Positions 9,630-19,651 of a stretch of 64,000 bases of DNA are shown one piece after another. The stretch lies in the NCBI GenBank assembly GCA_016710235.1, contig JADJLG010000001.1:2779501-2843500 (forward strand), in the 5' to 3' direction. The notes under the pieces are model-generated. The model saw only the letters and a program-made list of their open reading frames with translations. It did not search any database and was not told the origin of the DNA. Made by a program: the position numbers and the translations under genes. This DNA comes from Saprospiraceae bacterium. Its GTDB lineage: Bacteria; Bacteroidota; Bacteroidia; Chitinophagales; Saprospiraceae. The first letter of the stretch is position 1; each line of letters opens with the position of its first letter.

Positions 9630-10682
9630 TTATATAGTTTCTTTTGTATTTAATGTCAAATGCACTCGAAATAAATCGGGTTGGTCATCGATTAATAAAC
9701 TGTGTCGGGAAGGATATAGTATTTGCAGCCTTCGTTTTACATTGCTCAATCCAATTCCTCCCAACCTGTGATTGTGCATACTTCCCGCTACAACACTTTC
9801 TTTTGAGTTTTCAATAATGAGCTCCAAAACGTCCTCATGCATTTCAATCATGATATGGATAAAAGCATTTCCTATAGAATTTTTGATTCCGTGCTTAAAG
9901 CTATTTTCCACAAATGCAAGTATCATTAAAGGTGCTATTCTTGTTTTAGAAATATCTCCGGTTATTTGGATTGCAATATCTGCATTTTTATTCAATCGGA
10001 TTTTTTCCAGATCTATGTAGTTTGTGATGTATTTCAAATCACGTTCCAGAGAAACTTTATCCTCATTGCACTCATACAACATGTATCTCATCATATCTGA
10101 GAGCTTCAATATAACTTCCGGAGCCATATCAGATTTTTTTAGAGTGAGTGCATATAAATTATTTAATGTGTTGAAAAGAAAATGTGGATTTATTTGGTTT
10201 TTCAAAGACTGAAGTTCAGTTTCAATATTTTTTGTCTCCAACTCTTTTTTCTCTGAAAGCATTTTGAACCAATCCAATGGAATTCTGGCTAGAGAGGATA
10301 AAGCCGGAATTATAATCAAGGAGATGAACGTTAATTTTGAATCAACGGTCCAACCGAGTAGATTATGATCGAAGCTCAGAGCTAAAATACGATTGACGTA
10401 CACTTTGAGCGGTGTGGCGACAAAAGCAATTCCAATGATCAGAAATGTATAAATACCAAAGGACTGTTTTAAAAAAAACTGGGGTAATAAGTAGCCCAGA
10501 TTGATATAAACCAGAGTAAAATAAAAGAGGGTATTAATGAAAGCCCACAGTAAGATGAACTCCCAAGGCCAGCTTGCCAAACTCAAATAACAAAATATAA
10601 GAAAGAAAATGAACCAGGCTAGCCCTTGCATCCAAGCCAAGGACCCTGACTTTCTTTGAAAAAGGGCCTGTAAATATTCCAT
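9630..10682 (-). CDS. LytS/YehU-type membrane sensor histidine kinase
   Basis: Sensor kinase of about 350 residues with four predicted membrane segments (WFIFFLIFCYLSLASW, ILLWAFINTLFYFTLVYI, GIYTFLIIGIAFVATPL, LTFISLIIIPALSSL). A coiled linker follows, then the His kinase core QINPHFLFNTLNNLYAL, in which the His after NP is the phosphorylated residue, and an ATPase region (LAFVENSFKHGI, GGIGLSNVKRRL). The longer in-frame reading to 10790 starts with TTG and adds an unlikely soluble leader, so I chose the ATG at 10682 just before the first membrane segment. It is the first gene of the two-component pair and diverges from folE. Confidence 0.92.
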   Translation of the reverse strand: MEYLQALFQRKSGSLAWMQGLAWFIFFLIFCYLSLASWPWEFILLWAFINTLFYFTLVYINLGYLLPQFFLKQSFGIYTFLIIGIAFVATPLKVYVNRILALSFDHNLLGWTVDSKLTFISLIIIPALSSLARIPLDWFKMLSEKKELETKNIETELQSLKNQINPHFLFNTLNNLYALTLKKSDMAPEVILKLSDMMRYMLYECNEDKVSLERDLKYITNYIDLEKIRLNKNADIAIQITGDISKTRIAPLMILAFVENSFKHGIKNSIGNAFIHIMIEMHEDVLELIIENSKESVVAGSMHNHRLGGIGLSNVKRRLQILYPSRHSLLIDDQPDLFRVHLTLNTKETI

Positions 10683-10794
10683 TTCGCATGCAATATAGCT
10701 CTGCAACGGCTTCAAATCTGCCAGAAATCGACCAATCAGGTTAAAAATTTTATGAAAGGCAAGTTTTTGCCCAACCAAATCAAGCTGCAAGAGT

Positions 10795-10802
10795 TATTTT
10801 TG
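10795..10802 (+). promoter_or_regulatory. Candidate -7 box TATTTTTG for folE
   Basis: Matches TAnnTTTG and ends 21 bases before the folE start. A TTG lies at 10767-10769, giving a long 25-bp spacer, so the -33 element is uncertain. Confidence 0.45.
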
Positions 10803-10823
10803 ATCTTCATACAGTCATAAACA

Positions 10824-11402
10824 ATGAATGAATCTTATAAATTGAAAAACACTGAACTAGCCGACCATTATAGGCAAATCCTAAGTGGGCTTGGCGAAGA
10901 TCCTAATCGTGAGGGTTTGTCTAAAACTCCTCAGAGGGTGGCGAAAGCCATGGAGTTTCTTACCCAAGGGTATCACCAGGATGCCGCTGCGATATTGCAA
11001 TCAGCACTGTTCTCTGAAGACTTTTCAGAAATGGTGGTTGTGAAAGATATAGAATTATATTCTCTTTGTGAACATCATTTGCTACCATTTTTTGGAAAAG
11101 CACATGTGGCTTATATACCCAGTGGGAAGATTGTAGGTCTGAGCAAAATACCACGAGTGGTAGATGTATTTGCCAGGCGGCTACAAGTACAAGAAAGGCT
11201 CACCCACGAGATATTGAATAGCATCCAGGATGCATTAAATCCTCTTGGTGCAGCAGTTGTAATCGAAGCTTTTCATATGTGTATGATGATGAGAGGCGTT
11301 CAAAAACAGAATTCAATGACGACCACGAGCGCATTTACAGGTATCTTCCGTAATGTAGAAACCAGGAATGAATTTTTAAATCTAATCAAGGACAGAAAAT
11401 GA
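10824..11402 (+). CDS. folE: GTP cyclohydrolase I
   Basis: Converts GTP to 7,8-dihydroneopterin triphosphate, the first step of folate/tetrahydropterin synthesis, in the cytoplasm. The zinc- and substrate-binding signatures are all present: ELYSLCEHHLLPFFGKAHV, GLSKIPRVVDVFARRLQVQE and AFHMCMMMRGVQ with the second zinc cysteine. At 192 residues the length is typical for bacterial FolE. It opens a plus-strand run folE-fabD-yqgE-ABC-F and overlaps fabD by four bases (ATGA), so the two are translationally coupled although their pathways differ. Confidence 0.97.
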   Translation: MNESYKLKNTELADHYRQILSGLGEDPNREGLSKTPQRVAKAMEFLTQGYHQDAAAILQSALFSEDFSEMVVVKDIELYSLCEHHLLPFFGKAHVAYIPSGKIVGLSKIPRVVDVFARRLQVQERLTHEILNSIQDALNPLGAAVVIEAFHMCMMMRGVQKQNSMTTTSAFTGIFRNVETRNEFLNLIKDRK

Positions 11403-12286
11403 GCAAGACAGCATATTTATTTCCTGGTCAGGCCAGTCAGTTTCCTGGAATGGGTAAAAATTTATATGAAGAAAACCAGAATGCTAAAGAACTTTTTGAG
11501 CTTGCAAATAAAGTACTCGGATTTCGCATCAGCGATATTATGTTTAATGGAGGAGAAAACGAACTAAAAGCTACAAACATCACACAGCCGGCGGTTTTTA
11601 TCCACTCTGTCATCAGTTTTCTCTGTCGCAAGAATATGGTTAGACCTGATGCAGTGGCTGGACACTCATTGGGTGAGTTTTCCGCGTTGGTTGCAGCGGA
11701 AGTACTTGACTTCGAGTCAGCGCTTCAACTTGTAGCATTGAGAGCAGATGCAATGCACAATGCATGCATATTGAATCCAGGCTCAATGGCTGCTATTGTA
11801 GGCCTGGAAGACCAGCAGATTGAGTCAATTTGTGCCTCCGTTACAGATGAGGTAGTAGTTCCTGCAAACTACAACTGTCCCGGTCAACTAGTAATATCAG
11901 GCAGTTTGAATGGATTGAAAAAAGCCGAAGAGAAAATGTTAGCAGCAGGAGCAAAACGCTTCATCCTCCTCCAAGTGGGAGGAGCATTTCATTCACCACT
12001 CATGGCTCCGGCTCAGGAAAAATTAAATGAGGCTATCAATCAGGCCTGTTTTCAAACAGCAAATTGTCCGGTTTTCCAAAATGTTGACGCCAGCCCACAC
12101 CAGAATGCAAATGAGATAAAAGATTTATTGAGCAAACAACTAAATTCGCCTGTACGATGGACAGAAATAGTACAAAACATGATCCATATCGGTATTGAAG
12201 AATATTATGAGGTAGGAGGGAATGGGACCGTTCTTTCCGGATTTATGAAAAGAATTGATAGATCTAAAACTATAACTTCTATTTAA
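11399..12286 (+). CDS. fabD: Malonyl-CoA:ACP transacylase
   Basis: Loads malonyl groups from CoA onto acyl carrier protein for fatty-acid synthesis. The signatures are GQASQFPGMGKNLYE at the N-terminus, GHSLGEFSALVAA with the active-site serine, and GAFHSPLMAPA with the catalytic histidine. The length of 295 residues is standard. Its start overlaps the folE stop (ATGA), and its own stop is followed directly, with no gap, by the ATG of the yqgE-like gene (TAAATG). Confidence 0.97.
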   Translation: MSKTAYLFPGQASQFPGMGKNLYEENQNAKELFELANKVLGFRISDIMFNGGENELKATNITQPAVFIHSVISFLCRKNMVRPDAVAGHSLGEFSALVAAEVLDFESALQLVALRADAMHNACILNPGSMAAIVGLEDQQIESICASVTDEVVVPANYNCPGQLVISGSLNGLKKAEEKMLAAGAKRFILLQVGGAFHSPLMAPAQEKLNEAINQACFQTANCPVFQNVDASPHQNANEIKDLLSKQLNSPVRWTEIVQNMIHIGIEEYYEVGGNGTVLSGFMKRIDRSKTITSI

Positions 12287-12859
12287 ATGAAAGAATCAGA
12301 ATCGCAACTCCGATTAGAAACGGGAAGTTTGTTAATTTCAGAGCCTTTTATGATAGACGAGCACTTTCGAAGGACAGTAATACTGATCGTAGACTATTTG
12401 AAATCCGATGGTTCAGTAGGATTTGTATTAAATAAAGAAATGGATTTCACAATTGAGGAGCTTATTGATGAAATTGATGAGTTTCCTTTGAAGGTACATT
12501 ATGGTGGACCAGTGGCACCTGAAACCTTACATTTTCTGCACTGCAAAGGCGATATCATCGATGATAGCATTCTGGTAGGTCCAGGTATATATTGGGGAGG
12601 AAATTTTGACCAAATCAAATTCCTTATCCGTACCAAAGTATTAGGCCCATATGACATTCAATTTTTCTTGGGATATAGTGGTTGGTCTCCAGGGCAGCTG
12701 GAAGAAGAATTAGAATTGAAATCATGGTTTCTTGCTGAAGCTGATTCTAACTATATTTTTTCGCAGAAAAAGAGAGACATCTGGAAAACAGCCTTAGAAC
12801 ATAAGGGCGATCATTTTAGTATCATCGGCCAAATGTCTACTGACTCAATTCTCAATTAG
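12287..12859 (+). CDS. YqgE/AlgH family protein (UPF0301)
   Basis: A conserved small protein of unclear biochemical role; AlgH was named for an effect on alginate genes in Pseudomonas. The family pattern is clear: LETGSLLISEPFMIDEHFRRTV, GSVGFVLNKEM, VHYGGPVAPETLHFLH and FFLGYSGWSPGQLEEEL. At 190 residues it has the usual length. It starts immediately after fabD with no spacer and is followed 12 bp later by the ABC-F gene, so it is in the same transcript. Confidence 0.93.
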   Translation: MKESESQLRLETGSLLISEPFMIDEHFRRTVILIVDYLKSDGSVGFVLNKEMDFTIEELIDEIDEFPLKVHYGGPVAPETLHFLHCKGDIIDDSILVGPGIYWGGNFDQIKFLIRTKVLGPYDIQFFLGYSGWSPGQLEEELELKSWFLAEADSNYIFSQKKRDIWKTALEHKGDHFSIIGQMSTDSILN

Positions 12860-12871
12860 CACCATTCTGAT

Positions 12872-14773
12872 ATGATCCGTCTTTCTAATGTAAGTTTATT
12901 TTTTGGGGAACGTGCCCTGCTCAAGGACGTAAATCTCACATTTTCTCCAGGCGAAAAAGTAGCGATCACAGGCCGGAATGGAACGGGAAAATCAACGATG
13001 TTTAAACTGATTACCGGAGAGTATAAAGCTGATGTTGGTTCTGTTGAAATTCCAAATGATTACACTGTTGGAATTCTAAAACAAGAACTTCCTGAAGACC
13101 GGGGACTAAGTGTAAGAGATGAGTTGATGCGTAGTCTTACGGAAATCCAACTACTGAAAGATGAACTTACCAGCATTGAACATAAATTGCATAATCCGGA
13201 ATTGGACGCGGATGAAATGTCAAGATTGCTGGACAGACAAGAATGGATTCACCACCGTTTTGATATATTGCATGTAGACAAATTGGATGGAGAAATCGAA
13301 AAAATACTTTTTGGCCTGGGTTTTCAAAATCATCAGTTGGATTTACAAGCCAGCACATTTAGTGGTGGCTGGAGAATGAGAATTGAGTTGGCAAAACTAT
13401 TGCTCTCAAAACCCAAAGCATTATTGCTCGATGAGCCCAACAATCATCTCGATATACTTTCAATCATTTGGTTGGAAAAATATCTGGCGGATTATCCCGG
13501 TACGGTATTGTTGATTTCACATGACCTTCAGTTTCTTGACAAGCTAGCAAAAAGAGTAATTGAAATTGATCGAGCAAGGATTTATGATTACAAAGGAAAT
13601 TATTCTCAATATAAATTATACAGGGCCGAACGCAAAGAAATAGAGTTGAACGAATACAAATCACAACAACGTGTGATTCAGCATAAAGAAGCTTTGATTG
13701 ACAAATTCAGGGCAAAAGCCAATAAAGCCAGTTTTGCGAAATCTCTGCAGAAAGAACTAGACCGCACTGAGATGATGGATGCTCCGGAAGAAGAATTGTC
13801 TTCAATCCGATTAAGATTCCAACCATCCCGACAAAGTGGAAGAGTAGTGTTGGAAGCTCATCATCTCAGTAAATCATACGGAGAGAAAAATGTATTTGAA
13901 AATATAGAAATGCTCATAGAACGTGGTCAGAAATTGAGTTTCGTAGGAGGAAATGGCAATGGGAAAAGTACCATGGTCAAATTGATTTGTGATGAAATTA
14001 AACCCAGCGAGGGTGAAATTAAAGTGGGTTACGAAGTCAAAATCGGATATTATGCTCAAGAACACACAGAAATTCTGAATGTTAATAAAAACGTATTGGA
14101 GACCATAGAAGATGCTGCAATTCCGACCATCAGACCTTTCATACGTAAATTGCTTGGAGGCTTAGGATTTGAAGGGCAGGATGTAGATAAAAAGATTAAG
14201 GTATTGTCAGGAGGAGAAAAAGCCAGAGTAAGATTAGCCATGCTTTTGGTTAATGAACATAATCTGCTAATTCTGGATGAGCCTACTCATCATTTAGATA
14301 TCCCATCAAAAGATTCTTTAAAGGAAGCTATTATTCATTATGGTGGTACGGTAATCATTGTCTCGCATGATAGGGAATTTCTCAGAGGGATTGCCTCTCG
14401 TACAATCAGTTTTGAAGACCATACTATCAAATCATATGAAGGCGATATTGATTATTTTATAGAAAAATCTGGAGTAGAGAATACCCAAGGAGGGCTTAAT
14501 ACTCCAAAGTCAGTTCAAAAAGGATCAATGGAAACTTTGAAGTCTCCTGATGAAGGCCGGAAACTCCAAAAACAGATTCAAACAGTTGAGAAAAGTATTG
14601 AAAAGTTAGAAGAATCAATTAAAAGTATAGAGGTTAAAATGGCAAATGCAGATTTTTTTACTAATACCAGTTCCGACAAGATTATAGCTGAGTACGATTC
14701 GATAAAAAAGGACCTCAAGCAAAAAACGTCTGAATGGGAAGAATTAATGACTGCGTTGGAAATAATTTCGTGA
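12872..14773 (+). CDS. ABC-F type ATPase (translation/ribosome-associated)
   Basis: Two nucleotide-binding domains in one chain with no membrane segments, which defines the ABC-F class; members act on the ribosome. Domain 1 has Walker A GRNGTGKST, signature FSGGWRMRIELAKLL and Walker B ALLLDEPNNHLD. Domain 2 has GGNGNGKST, LSGGEKARVRLAMLL and LLILDEPTHHLD. A charged linker at ~240-310 and a C-terminal coiled coil (KLQKQIQTVEKSIEKLEE) complete the Uup/YheS-like layout in 633 residues. It could be a housekeeping translation factor or an antibiotic-resistance ABC-F; the operon with folE and fabD favours housekeeping. It is last in the folE run and convergent with kup. Confidence 0.92.
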   Translation: MIRLSNVSLFFGERALLKDVNLTFSPGEKVAITGRNGTGKSTMFKLITGEYKADVGSVEIPNDYTVGILKQELPEDRGLSVRDELMRSLTEIQLLKDELTSIEHKLHNPELDADEMSRLLDRQEWIHHRFDILHVDKLDGEIEKILFGLGFQNHQLDLQASTFSGGWRMRIELAKLLLSKPKALLLDEPNNHLDILSIIWLEKYLADYPGTVLLISHDLQFLDKLAKRVIEIDRARIYDYKGNYSQYKLYRAERKEIELNEYKSQQRVIQHKEALIDKFRAKANKASFAKSLQKELDRTEMMDAPEEELSSIRLRFQPSRQSGRVVLEAHHLSKSYGEKNVFENIEMLIERGQKLSFVGGNGNGKSTMVKLICDEIKPSEGEIKVGYEVKIGYYAQEHTEILNVNKNVLETIEDAAIPTIRPFIRKLLGGLGFEGQDVDKKIKVLSGGEKARVRLAMLLVNEHNLLILDEPTHHLDIPSKDSLKEAIIHYGGTVIIVSHDREFLRGIASRTISFEDHTIKSYEGDIDYFIEKSGVENTQGGLNTPKSVQKGSMETLKSPDEGRKLQKQIQTVEKSIEKLEESIKSIEVKMANADFFTNTSSDKIIAEYDSIKKDLKQKTSEWEELMTALEIIS

Positions 14774-14809
14774 CCTTTATCAATTTAACTTAAAATTCCT
14801 TTCGAGTCG

Positions 14810-16786
14810 TCAATAGTGATTCGTGCGTTTTAATTCCATCTCAGTTTTAGGACTGATCAGGATAGGAACTATTTCATTTTCAACATTTGATATCTCTAAG
14901 CCAAAATCTTCATGGGTTGGCAAGCTAAATTTCTTGATTAGTCGATAACTCCTGACTACCCATCTCTCAAAACCACTCAGTTCTGAATCCGCAGATACTC
15001 TTGAGTTCAATATCATAAATTTGAAATCTGCCGGCATATGGTGCTTTCGCAAAGATGGGTAAGGACTGCGTGTATCTACTTCACCAGACTTCACCATTTG
15101 GTCTACGATTTCAAAGAACATTGCATTGACTTTGTGATCTACTTTGAAACCAAAGCGCAAATGAATGAAGAAAATTTCTCTTGGCACAATTGTATTTACC
15201 GTGTATGATTTTGAGTAGGGATCATCTAAGATTTCAACATGTACAAACCAATAAACATCTGCTCGTTTTGGTTTCTTACGAAGTATAGAATACATGATGT
15301 TGGAATCGATCATCCTTTTGTCATCAGCTAAAGCCATATACACTAAATGGCTCGCCTCTTTAGGTATAGTAAGGTCATCATTCAAGTCTTTGAGTGTAGA
15401 TACAAAATCCGCAATAGGTACAAACTGTGTATGTTTCTGCCTTATTTTTTGGGCATTGTATAACACAAATACCATGATACCTATTCCAATAGATAGTACA
15501 AAAGAGAACCAACCACCATGGAAAAATTTATCGAGGTTCGCAATCAAAAATGTCGTTTCGATGATCATTAATATTGTTGTGAATAACATCACCCAAAAGA
15601 AATTATGGGTTCTGATCCGATAATAAAATCCTAATAATAATGTGGTCATCAACATATTCGCAGTAATGGCTAATCCATATGCCGCTTCCATGTTCTCCGA
15701 TCTTTGGAAAATTAATACTACCACCATACAGCCCAACATCAAAAACCAGTTGATACCCGGGATATAGATTTGACCTTTTAGAGAAGAAGGATAATTGACC
15801 TTCATTTTGAACCAAAGGTGGAGTTTCATTGCTTCGTTTACCAAAGTAAACACACCAGAAATTAAAGCCTGACTGGCCAAAACGGAAGCAGAAAGCGAAA
15901 TGATTACGCCAATTGGCAAAAACCACTTCGGCATCATGCTATAAAAAATTCTGGAAACAGTATCTCCAGCCTCATTAGTTAGGACAGCACCTTCATGGTG
16001 ATTGAGTGCATATGCACTCTGTCCAAAGTAAGATAAGAGTAATGCAATTAATACAAATGTCCAACTCACTCTTACATTAGACTTACCTACGTGACCTAAA
16101 TCAGAATACAGTGCTTCGCCTCCTGTAGTACAAAGGAATACTGCACCAAGAATCCAAAACCCTTTTGGATAATTAACCAATAACTTGACCCCATACACAG
16201 GATTTAAGGATTGTAAAATTTCAGGATATTCAACTATTTGTATGAATCCTAACACAGCAATCATGCAGAACCAAATAAACATTATGGGGCCAAAAGAAAA
16301 ACCAACTTTCTTAGTTCCCACTTGTTGAAATGAGAAGAGGGCAAATATGATCACTAGCACAATAGGTACTGTATTGACCTCTACATCTGGAAAAATCAAA
16401 TGCAATCCTTCTACTGCAGAAGAAATCGTGATCGGAGGAGTAATAAACCCATCAGCTATCAAGGTCGCACATCCAATAATCGCCGGATAAATCACCCAAT
16501 TTGATTTGTACCTCCTAACTAGTGCGTATAAAGCAAAAATTCCACCTTCACCTTTATTGTCTGCATTTAATGCTAGAATCACATATTTTACTGTCGTGAT
16601 TAGAATCAGAGTCCAGAAAACCAAAGACATTCCGCCGAAAATTAATTCCTTACTTACTTCCTTGCTCCCAATGATCGCCTGAATAACGTAGAGGGGAGAA
16701 GTACCTATGTCTCCATAAATTATTCCAAGTGCGATCAGAACCCCTGCGACACTCAGTTTACTCGTACTGAATCCATTTCCAGACAT
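14810..16786 (-). CDS. kup: Low-affinity K+ uptake protein Kup
   Basis: Potassium-proton symporter of the inner membrane. The N-terminal family signature ALGIIYGDIGTSPLYVIQAI is present, followed by about 12 hydrophobic segments to residue ~440 and a soluble C-terminal domain (VYMALADDKRMIDSNIMYSI, YWFVHVEILDDPYSKSYTV). The 658 residues match the family. It stands alone, convergent with the ABC-F gene 36 bp away, with no visible hairpin between them. A consensus -7 box lies just upstream. Confidence 0.95.
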   Translation of the reverse strand: MSGNGFSTSKLSVAGVLIALGIIYGDIGTSPLYVIQAIIGSKEVSKELIFGGMSLVFWTLILITTVKYVILALNADNKGEGGIFALYALVRRYKSNWVIYPAIIGCATLIADGFITPPITISSAVEGLHLIFPDVEVNTVPIVLVIIFALFSFQQVGTKKVGFSFGPIMFIWFCMIAVLGFIQIVEYPEILQSLNPVYGVKLLVNYPKGFWILGAVFLCTTGGEALYSDLGHVGKSNVRVSWTFVLIALLLSYFGQSAYALNHHEGAVLTNEAGDTVSRIFYSMMPKWFLPIGVIISLSASVLASQALISGVFTLVNEAMKLHLWFKMKVNYPSSLKGQIYIPGINWFLMLGCMVVVLIFQRSENMEAAYGLAITANMLMTTLLLGFYYRIRTHNFFWVMLFTTILMIIETTFLIANLDKFFHGGWFSFVLSIGIGIMVFVLYNAQKIRQKHTQFVPIADFVSTLKDLNDDLTIPKEASHLVYMALADDKRMIDSNIMYSILRKKPKRADVYWFVHVEILDDPYSKSYTVNTIVPREIFFIHLRFGFKVDHKVNAMFFEIVDQMVKSGEVDTRSPYPSLRKHHMPADFKFMILNSRVSADSELSGFERWVVRSYRLIKKFSLPTHEDFGLEISNVENEIVPILISPKTEMELKRTNHY

Positions 16787-16809
16787 ATCAATCTATTTCT
16801 AATTTGAAC

Positions 16810-16817
16810 CAAAGATA
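16810..16817 (-). promoter_or_regulatory. Candidate -7 box (TATCTTTG on minus strand) for kup
   Basis: CAAAGATA on the plus strand reads TATCTTTG on the minus strand and ends 23 bases before the kup start. A clear TTG at the expected spacing was not found. Confidence 0.5.
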
Positions 16818-16849
16818 GATAAAGGCTCCTTTCGCATGGTTAATTTTTG

Positions 16850-17230
16850 TTATATTTGTTTGTCAGACTTTGGTTCTCTTTTTACCAAGATAAGTTTCCC
16901 GTCCTCAAGTTGCATAAAGCCCTGATCATAACAAAATGTATACTGGTTGCCTTTTTTGGTTGTAATGATCTGAGTCATAAATTCAAATGAGTAACCCTCG
17001 TTTTCCAGCCGATCTCGATTGATTATTTTCTTGCCGTCTGGATTGAACCGAGAGAGTATTTTGTAATTTTTGAGCAATACTTTGTTGGTTTTCTTGACTA
17101 AAGCAGATACAGATTTATTTTCGGATTGATGAAAAACCGCCCTGCAATTATCAGAGCAAAATCTTTTATCGCTCCTGCCAAAAATATCTGACGAGCAAAC
17201 TATGCATTTTTTCTTTTCTGACTTTAACAT
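16850..17230 (-). CDS. Small zinc-ribbon protein
   Basis: A 126-residue cytoplasmic protein with two cysteine pairs near the N-terminus, CIVCSSDIFGRSDKRFCSDNC, followed by RAVFHQ; this C-x2-C...C-x3-C arrangement is typical of a zinc ribbon. The rest is basic (KKTNKVLLKNYKIL) with a short C-terminal beta region (EFMTQIITTKKGNQYTFCYD). I know similar small zinc-ribbon proteins in Bacteroidota but no function for them. It lies 63 bp upstream of kup on the same strand, with kup's -7 box between, so it is probably its own unit. Confidence 0.75.
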   Translation of the reverse strand: MLKSEKKKCIVCSSDIFGRSDKRFCSDNCRAVFHQSENKSVSALVKKTNKVLLKNYKILSRFNPDGKKIINRDRLENEGYSFEFMTQIITTKKGNQYTFCYDQGFMQLEDGKLILVKREPKSDKQI

Positions 17231-17428
17231 AGAGTGAATGTTTTATAATTGCGAAGTGTTACAATTTCATTTTATTGCATTAAAAATAGTAATAGCAACT
17301 AAGATTGATAATATATCACATGAAACTTTTATAATTTTTTACTAATCAACTTGAATTATTTTTGATTGTTATTTAATTTATAAATAAGCTAATGAAGCTC
17401 TATCCTTTATTTGCTAAAAGAAATATCA
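17231..17428. other. AT-rich intergenic region
   Basis: About 198 bp between two minus-strand genes. It is very AT-rich, and I see no hairpin with a T-run and no consensus -7 box on either strand. Confidence 0.5.
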
Positions 17429-19651
17429 TTATCTTTTATTCTTCGATCTGGATTTTTTGCTAAGATCCGATTTTGGATGGGTTAGTTTCATTTCCTGGAT
17501 CAACTGCCCCGCTCCGGCGAATTTATCTATAATAAATAATATGTAACGTGCGTCCACCATTATATTTCTACATATTGATTGATCGTAATTGATGTCACTC
17601 ATGGTGCCTTCCCAAACTCTGTCAAAATTCAAACCAATCAAATTTCCATAAGCATCAATTGCCGGACTTCCAGAATTGCCACCTGTTGTATGATTTGATG
17701 CAATAAAGGCAAGTGGCATTTTCCCGTTTTCACCATAAATGCCGTAATCTTTTTTCTTATAAAGATCTAATAATTTTGGATGGACATCAAACTCGTAGTC
17801 TCCTGGAATATATTTTTCTACAACACCATCGAGATAAGTTTGCGCCTGGTAGCATGCTCCATCTCTTGGATAAAATCCACTTACATTTCCATAGGTGACT
17901 CTGAGGGTGGAATTTGCATCAGGATAAAATCTCTTTTCTGGGAAGAGACGCATTAAAGCATCCATATGTTGTCGTCTTAGAATCGATATGTTGTTTTCGT
18001 ATTCTGTACTGTTTTTAATTATATCACTGACTACAAAATAATTTAACTCGTCATAAAACTGGTACAATGGATCAAGCTTTAAAGCTGCATGAAATGAATC
18101 AAATGGTAGATTTAATAAGCGCGTTGCTTCATTAGCTGAAAAAAGCGCACTTTTAGTTACTAATTTGTCTGTGATTTGAGTATAATTGTTGAAATTTTCC
18201 TGAGAAATAGTCCTCAATGCCGGGAAGATAAATTGACTTGGACAATTTTTTTGGACCTCTGCTAACATCAATGCAAAAATCTCCTTCTCAATTTGTGGAT
18301 TGAAACCTGAATACGTTTGTGAAATACTTACTGCAAGATTTGATTTTAATTTTTCAGCAGAGTCCTTGCCATGCTTTTCGTCTTCTGCCAGAATCTCTTG
18401 AAAGTTGGAATAGTTTTCATAAATTCGTGAGCTCCTTTGAAATGCTTCTGCATATGATTCTTTTGCTCTCAAGTAAGGTTCGTTCAGCAAGTATTGTTCT
18501 TTCAACTTCTGTAGAATATCACTTGGAATGCCTTCTAAGGTTTGCGAATTTATTTTGGATTGGAAATCATTATCAAATTTGAGTTTTTTCTCCAAGCCTT
18601 TTGTGAATTTTATTCCCTGATTTTCTCCGATCCACTTTTTCCAAGCGTTAGCAATGGAAGCATACTGGGCTGCATACTGTATTTTAACGCTTGCATCCGT
18701 TCTCATATACTTGTCCATAGTCTGCAAAATTTTATCTCTACATGAAATCCGAATCGGGTTTTGGACTTCTACGATTTGGCGCATTCCCTCTTGTGTGAGA
18801 TACTCGTTAGTTCTTCCAGGATAACCAAATACCATTGTAAAATCACCTTCTTGTATACCGTCTAATGAAATAGGTAGAAAATGTTTTGGAATATAGGGTT
18901 TGTTATCTTCACTATACTCAGCCGGCATATTGTCACCTCCAGCATAGATCCTGAACAAAGAGAAATCTCCTGTATGTCTAGGCCAAACCCAATTGTCGGT
19001 ATCAGCACCAAACTTGCCGATGCTTTCAGGCGGTGAACCTACCAATCTAACATCCTGGTAGGTAGTTGTCACTAGTGCAAAATATTGGTTGCCATTATAA
19101 TATTGTCGAATCAACAATTCCTCAAATTGGTTGAGTTTGAATGATTTTCTAAAGACTGATATATTTTCATCAATCTTCGATTTGCGATTTTCTTCTGAAC
19201 TTGTTGGTGAGACGTCTTTTAATATAGATGATGTGATATCCTCCATTCTCACCAGAAGTGTCGCGGTGAGACCTGCACACCTCAATTCCTGTGCATGAGT
19301 TGCAGCCCAAAAGCCATCTTTCAAGTAATTTTTTTCAACTGAACTATGTCCTGTGATGTAACCATATCCGCAATGATGATTTGTCAGAAGCAATCCTTGT
19401 GATGATATAATTTCTGAAGTGCATCCTCCACCAAAATGAACTATCGCATCTTTTAATGATCCTTTATTCACATTATAAATATCATCTGCTGACATTTTCA
19501 TTCCCATATTTTGCATTTCTTTCTCATTCAAAGACTTGAGAAGCAGAGGAAGCCACATTCCTTCTCCTGCCCACAACCACGGGCTTTGAATAAATATGAA
19601 AACGTATACAATTGCTTGAGTAAAATACAACCTACATTTTTGAATTGCCAT
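17429..19651 (-). CDS. S46 dipeptidyl peptidase, DPP11-like
   Basis: Chymotrypsin-fold exopeptidase removing N-terminal dipeptides in the periplasm. The catalytic histidine is in LLLTNHHCGYG (about residue 95), the aspartate lies near DTDNWVWPRHTGDFSLF, and the serine is in TTGGNSGSPA (about 659). In NFDRVWEG the Arg (residue 678) aligns with the S1-site Arg673 that gives DPP11 its preference for Asp/Glu at P1; DPP7 has Gly there. Acidic specificity is therefore inferred. An export signal precedes GEGMWLPLLL. The 740 residues match the family. Its ATG shares a base with the stop of the upstream surface-protein gene (TAATG), so it is translationally coupled. Confidence 0.93.
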   Translation of the reverse strand: MAIQKCRLYFTQAIVYVFIFIQSPWLWAGEGMWLPLLLKSLNEKEMQNMGMKMSADDIYNVNKGSLKDAIVHFGGGCTSEIISSQGLLLTNHHCGYGYITGHSSVEKNYLKDGFWAATHAQELRCAGLTATLLVRMEDITSSILKDVSPTSSEENRKSKIDENISVFRKSFKLNQFEELLIRQYYNGNQYFALVTTTYQDVRLVGSPPESIGKFGADTDNWVWPRHTGDFSLFRIYAGGDNMPAEYSEDNKPYIPKHFLPISLDGIQEGDFTMVFGYPGRTNEYLTQEGMRQIVEVQNPIRISCRDKILQTMDKYMRTDASVKIQYAAQYASIANAWKKWIGENQGIKFTKGLEKKLKFDNDFQSKINSQTLEGIPSDILQKLKEQYLLNEPYLRAKESYAEAFQRSSRIYENYSNFQEILAEDEKHGKDSAEKLKSNLAVSISQTYSGFNPQIEKEIFALMLAEVQKNCPSQFIFPALRTISQENFNNYTQITDKLVTKSALFSANEATRLLNLPFDSFHAALKLDPLYQFYDELNYFVVSDIIKNSTEYENNISILRRQHMDALMRLFPEKRFYPDANSTLRVTYGNVSGFYPRDGACYQAQTYLDGVVEKYIPGDYEFDVHPKLLDLYKKKDYGIYGENGKMPLAFIASNHTTGGNSGSPAIDAYGNLIGLNFDRVWEGTMSDINYDQSICRNIMVDARYILFIIDKFAGAGQLIQEMKLTHPKSDLSKKSRSKNKR

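Noticed and set aside
10683..10790. Extended N-terminus of the sensor kinase from a TTG codon
   Set aside because: It would add a soluble leader before the first membrane segment; the ATG at 10682 gives the normal family length.
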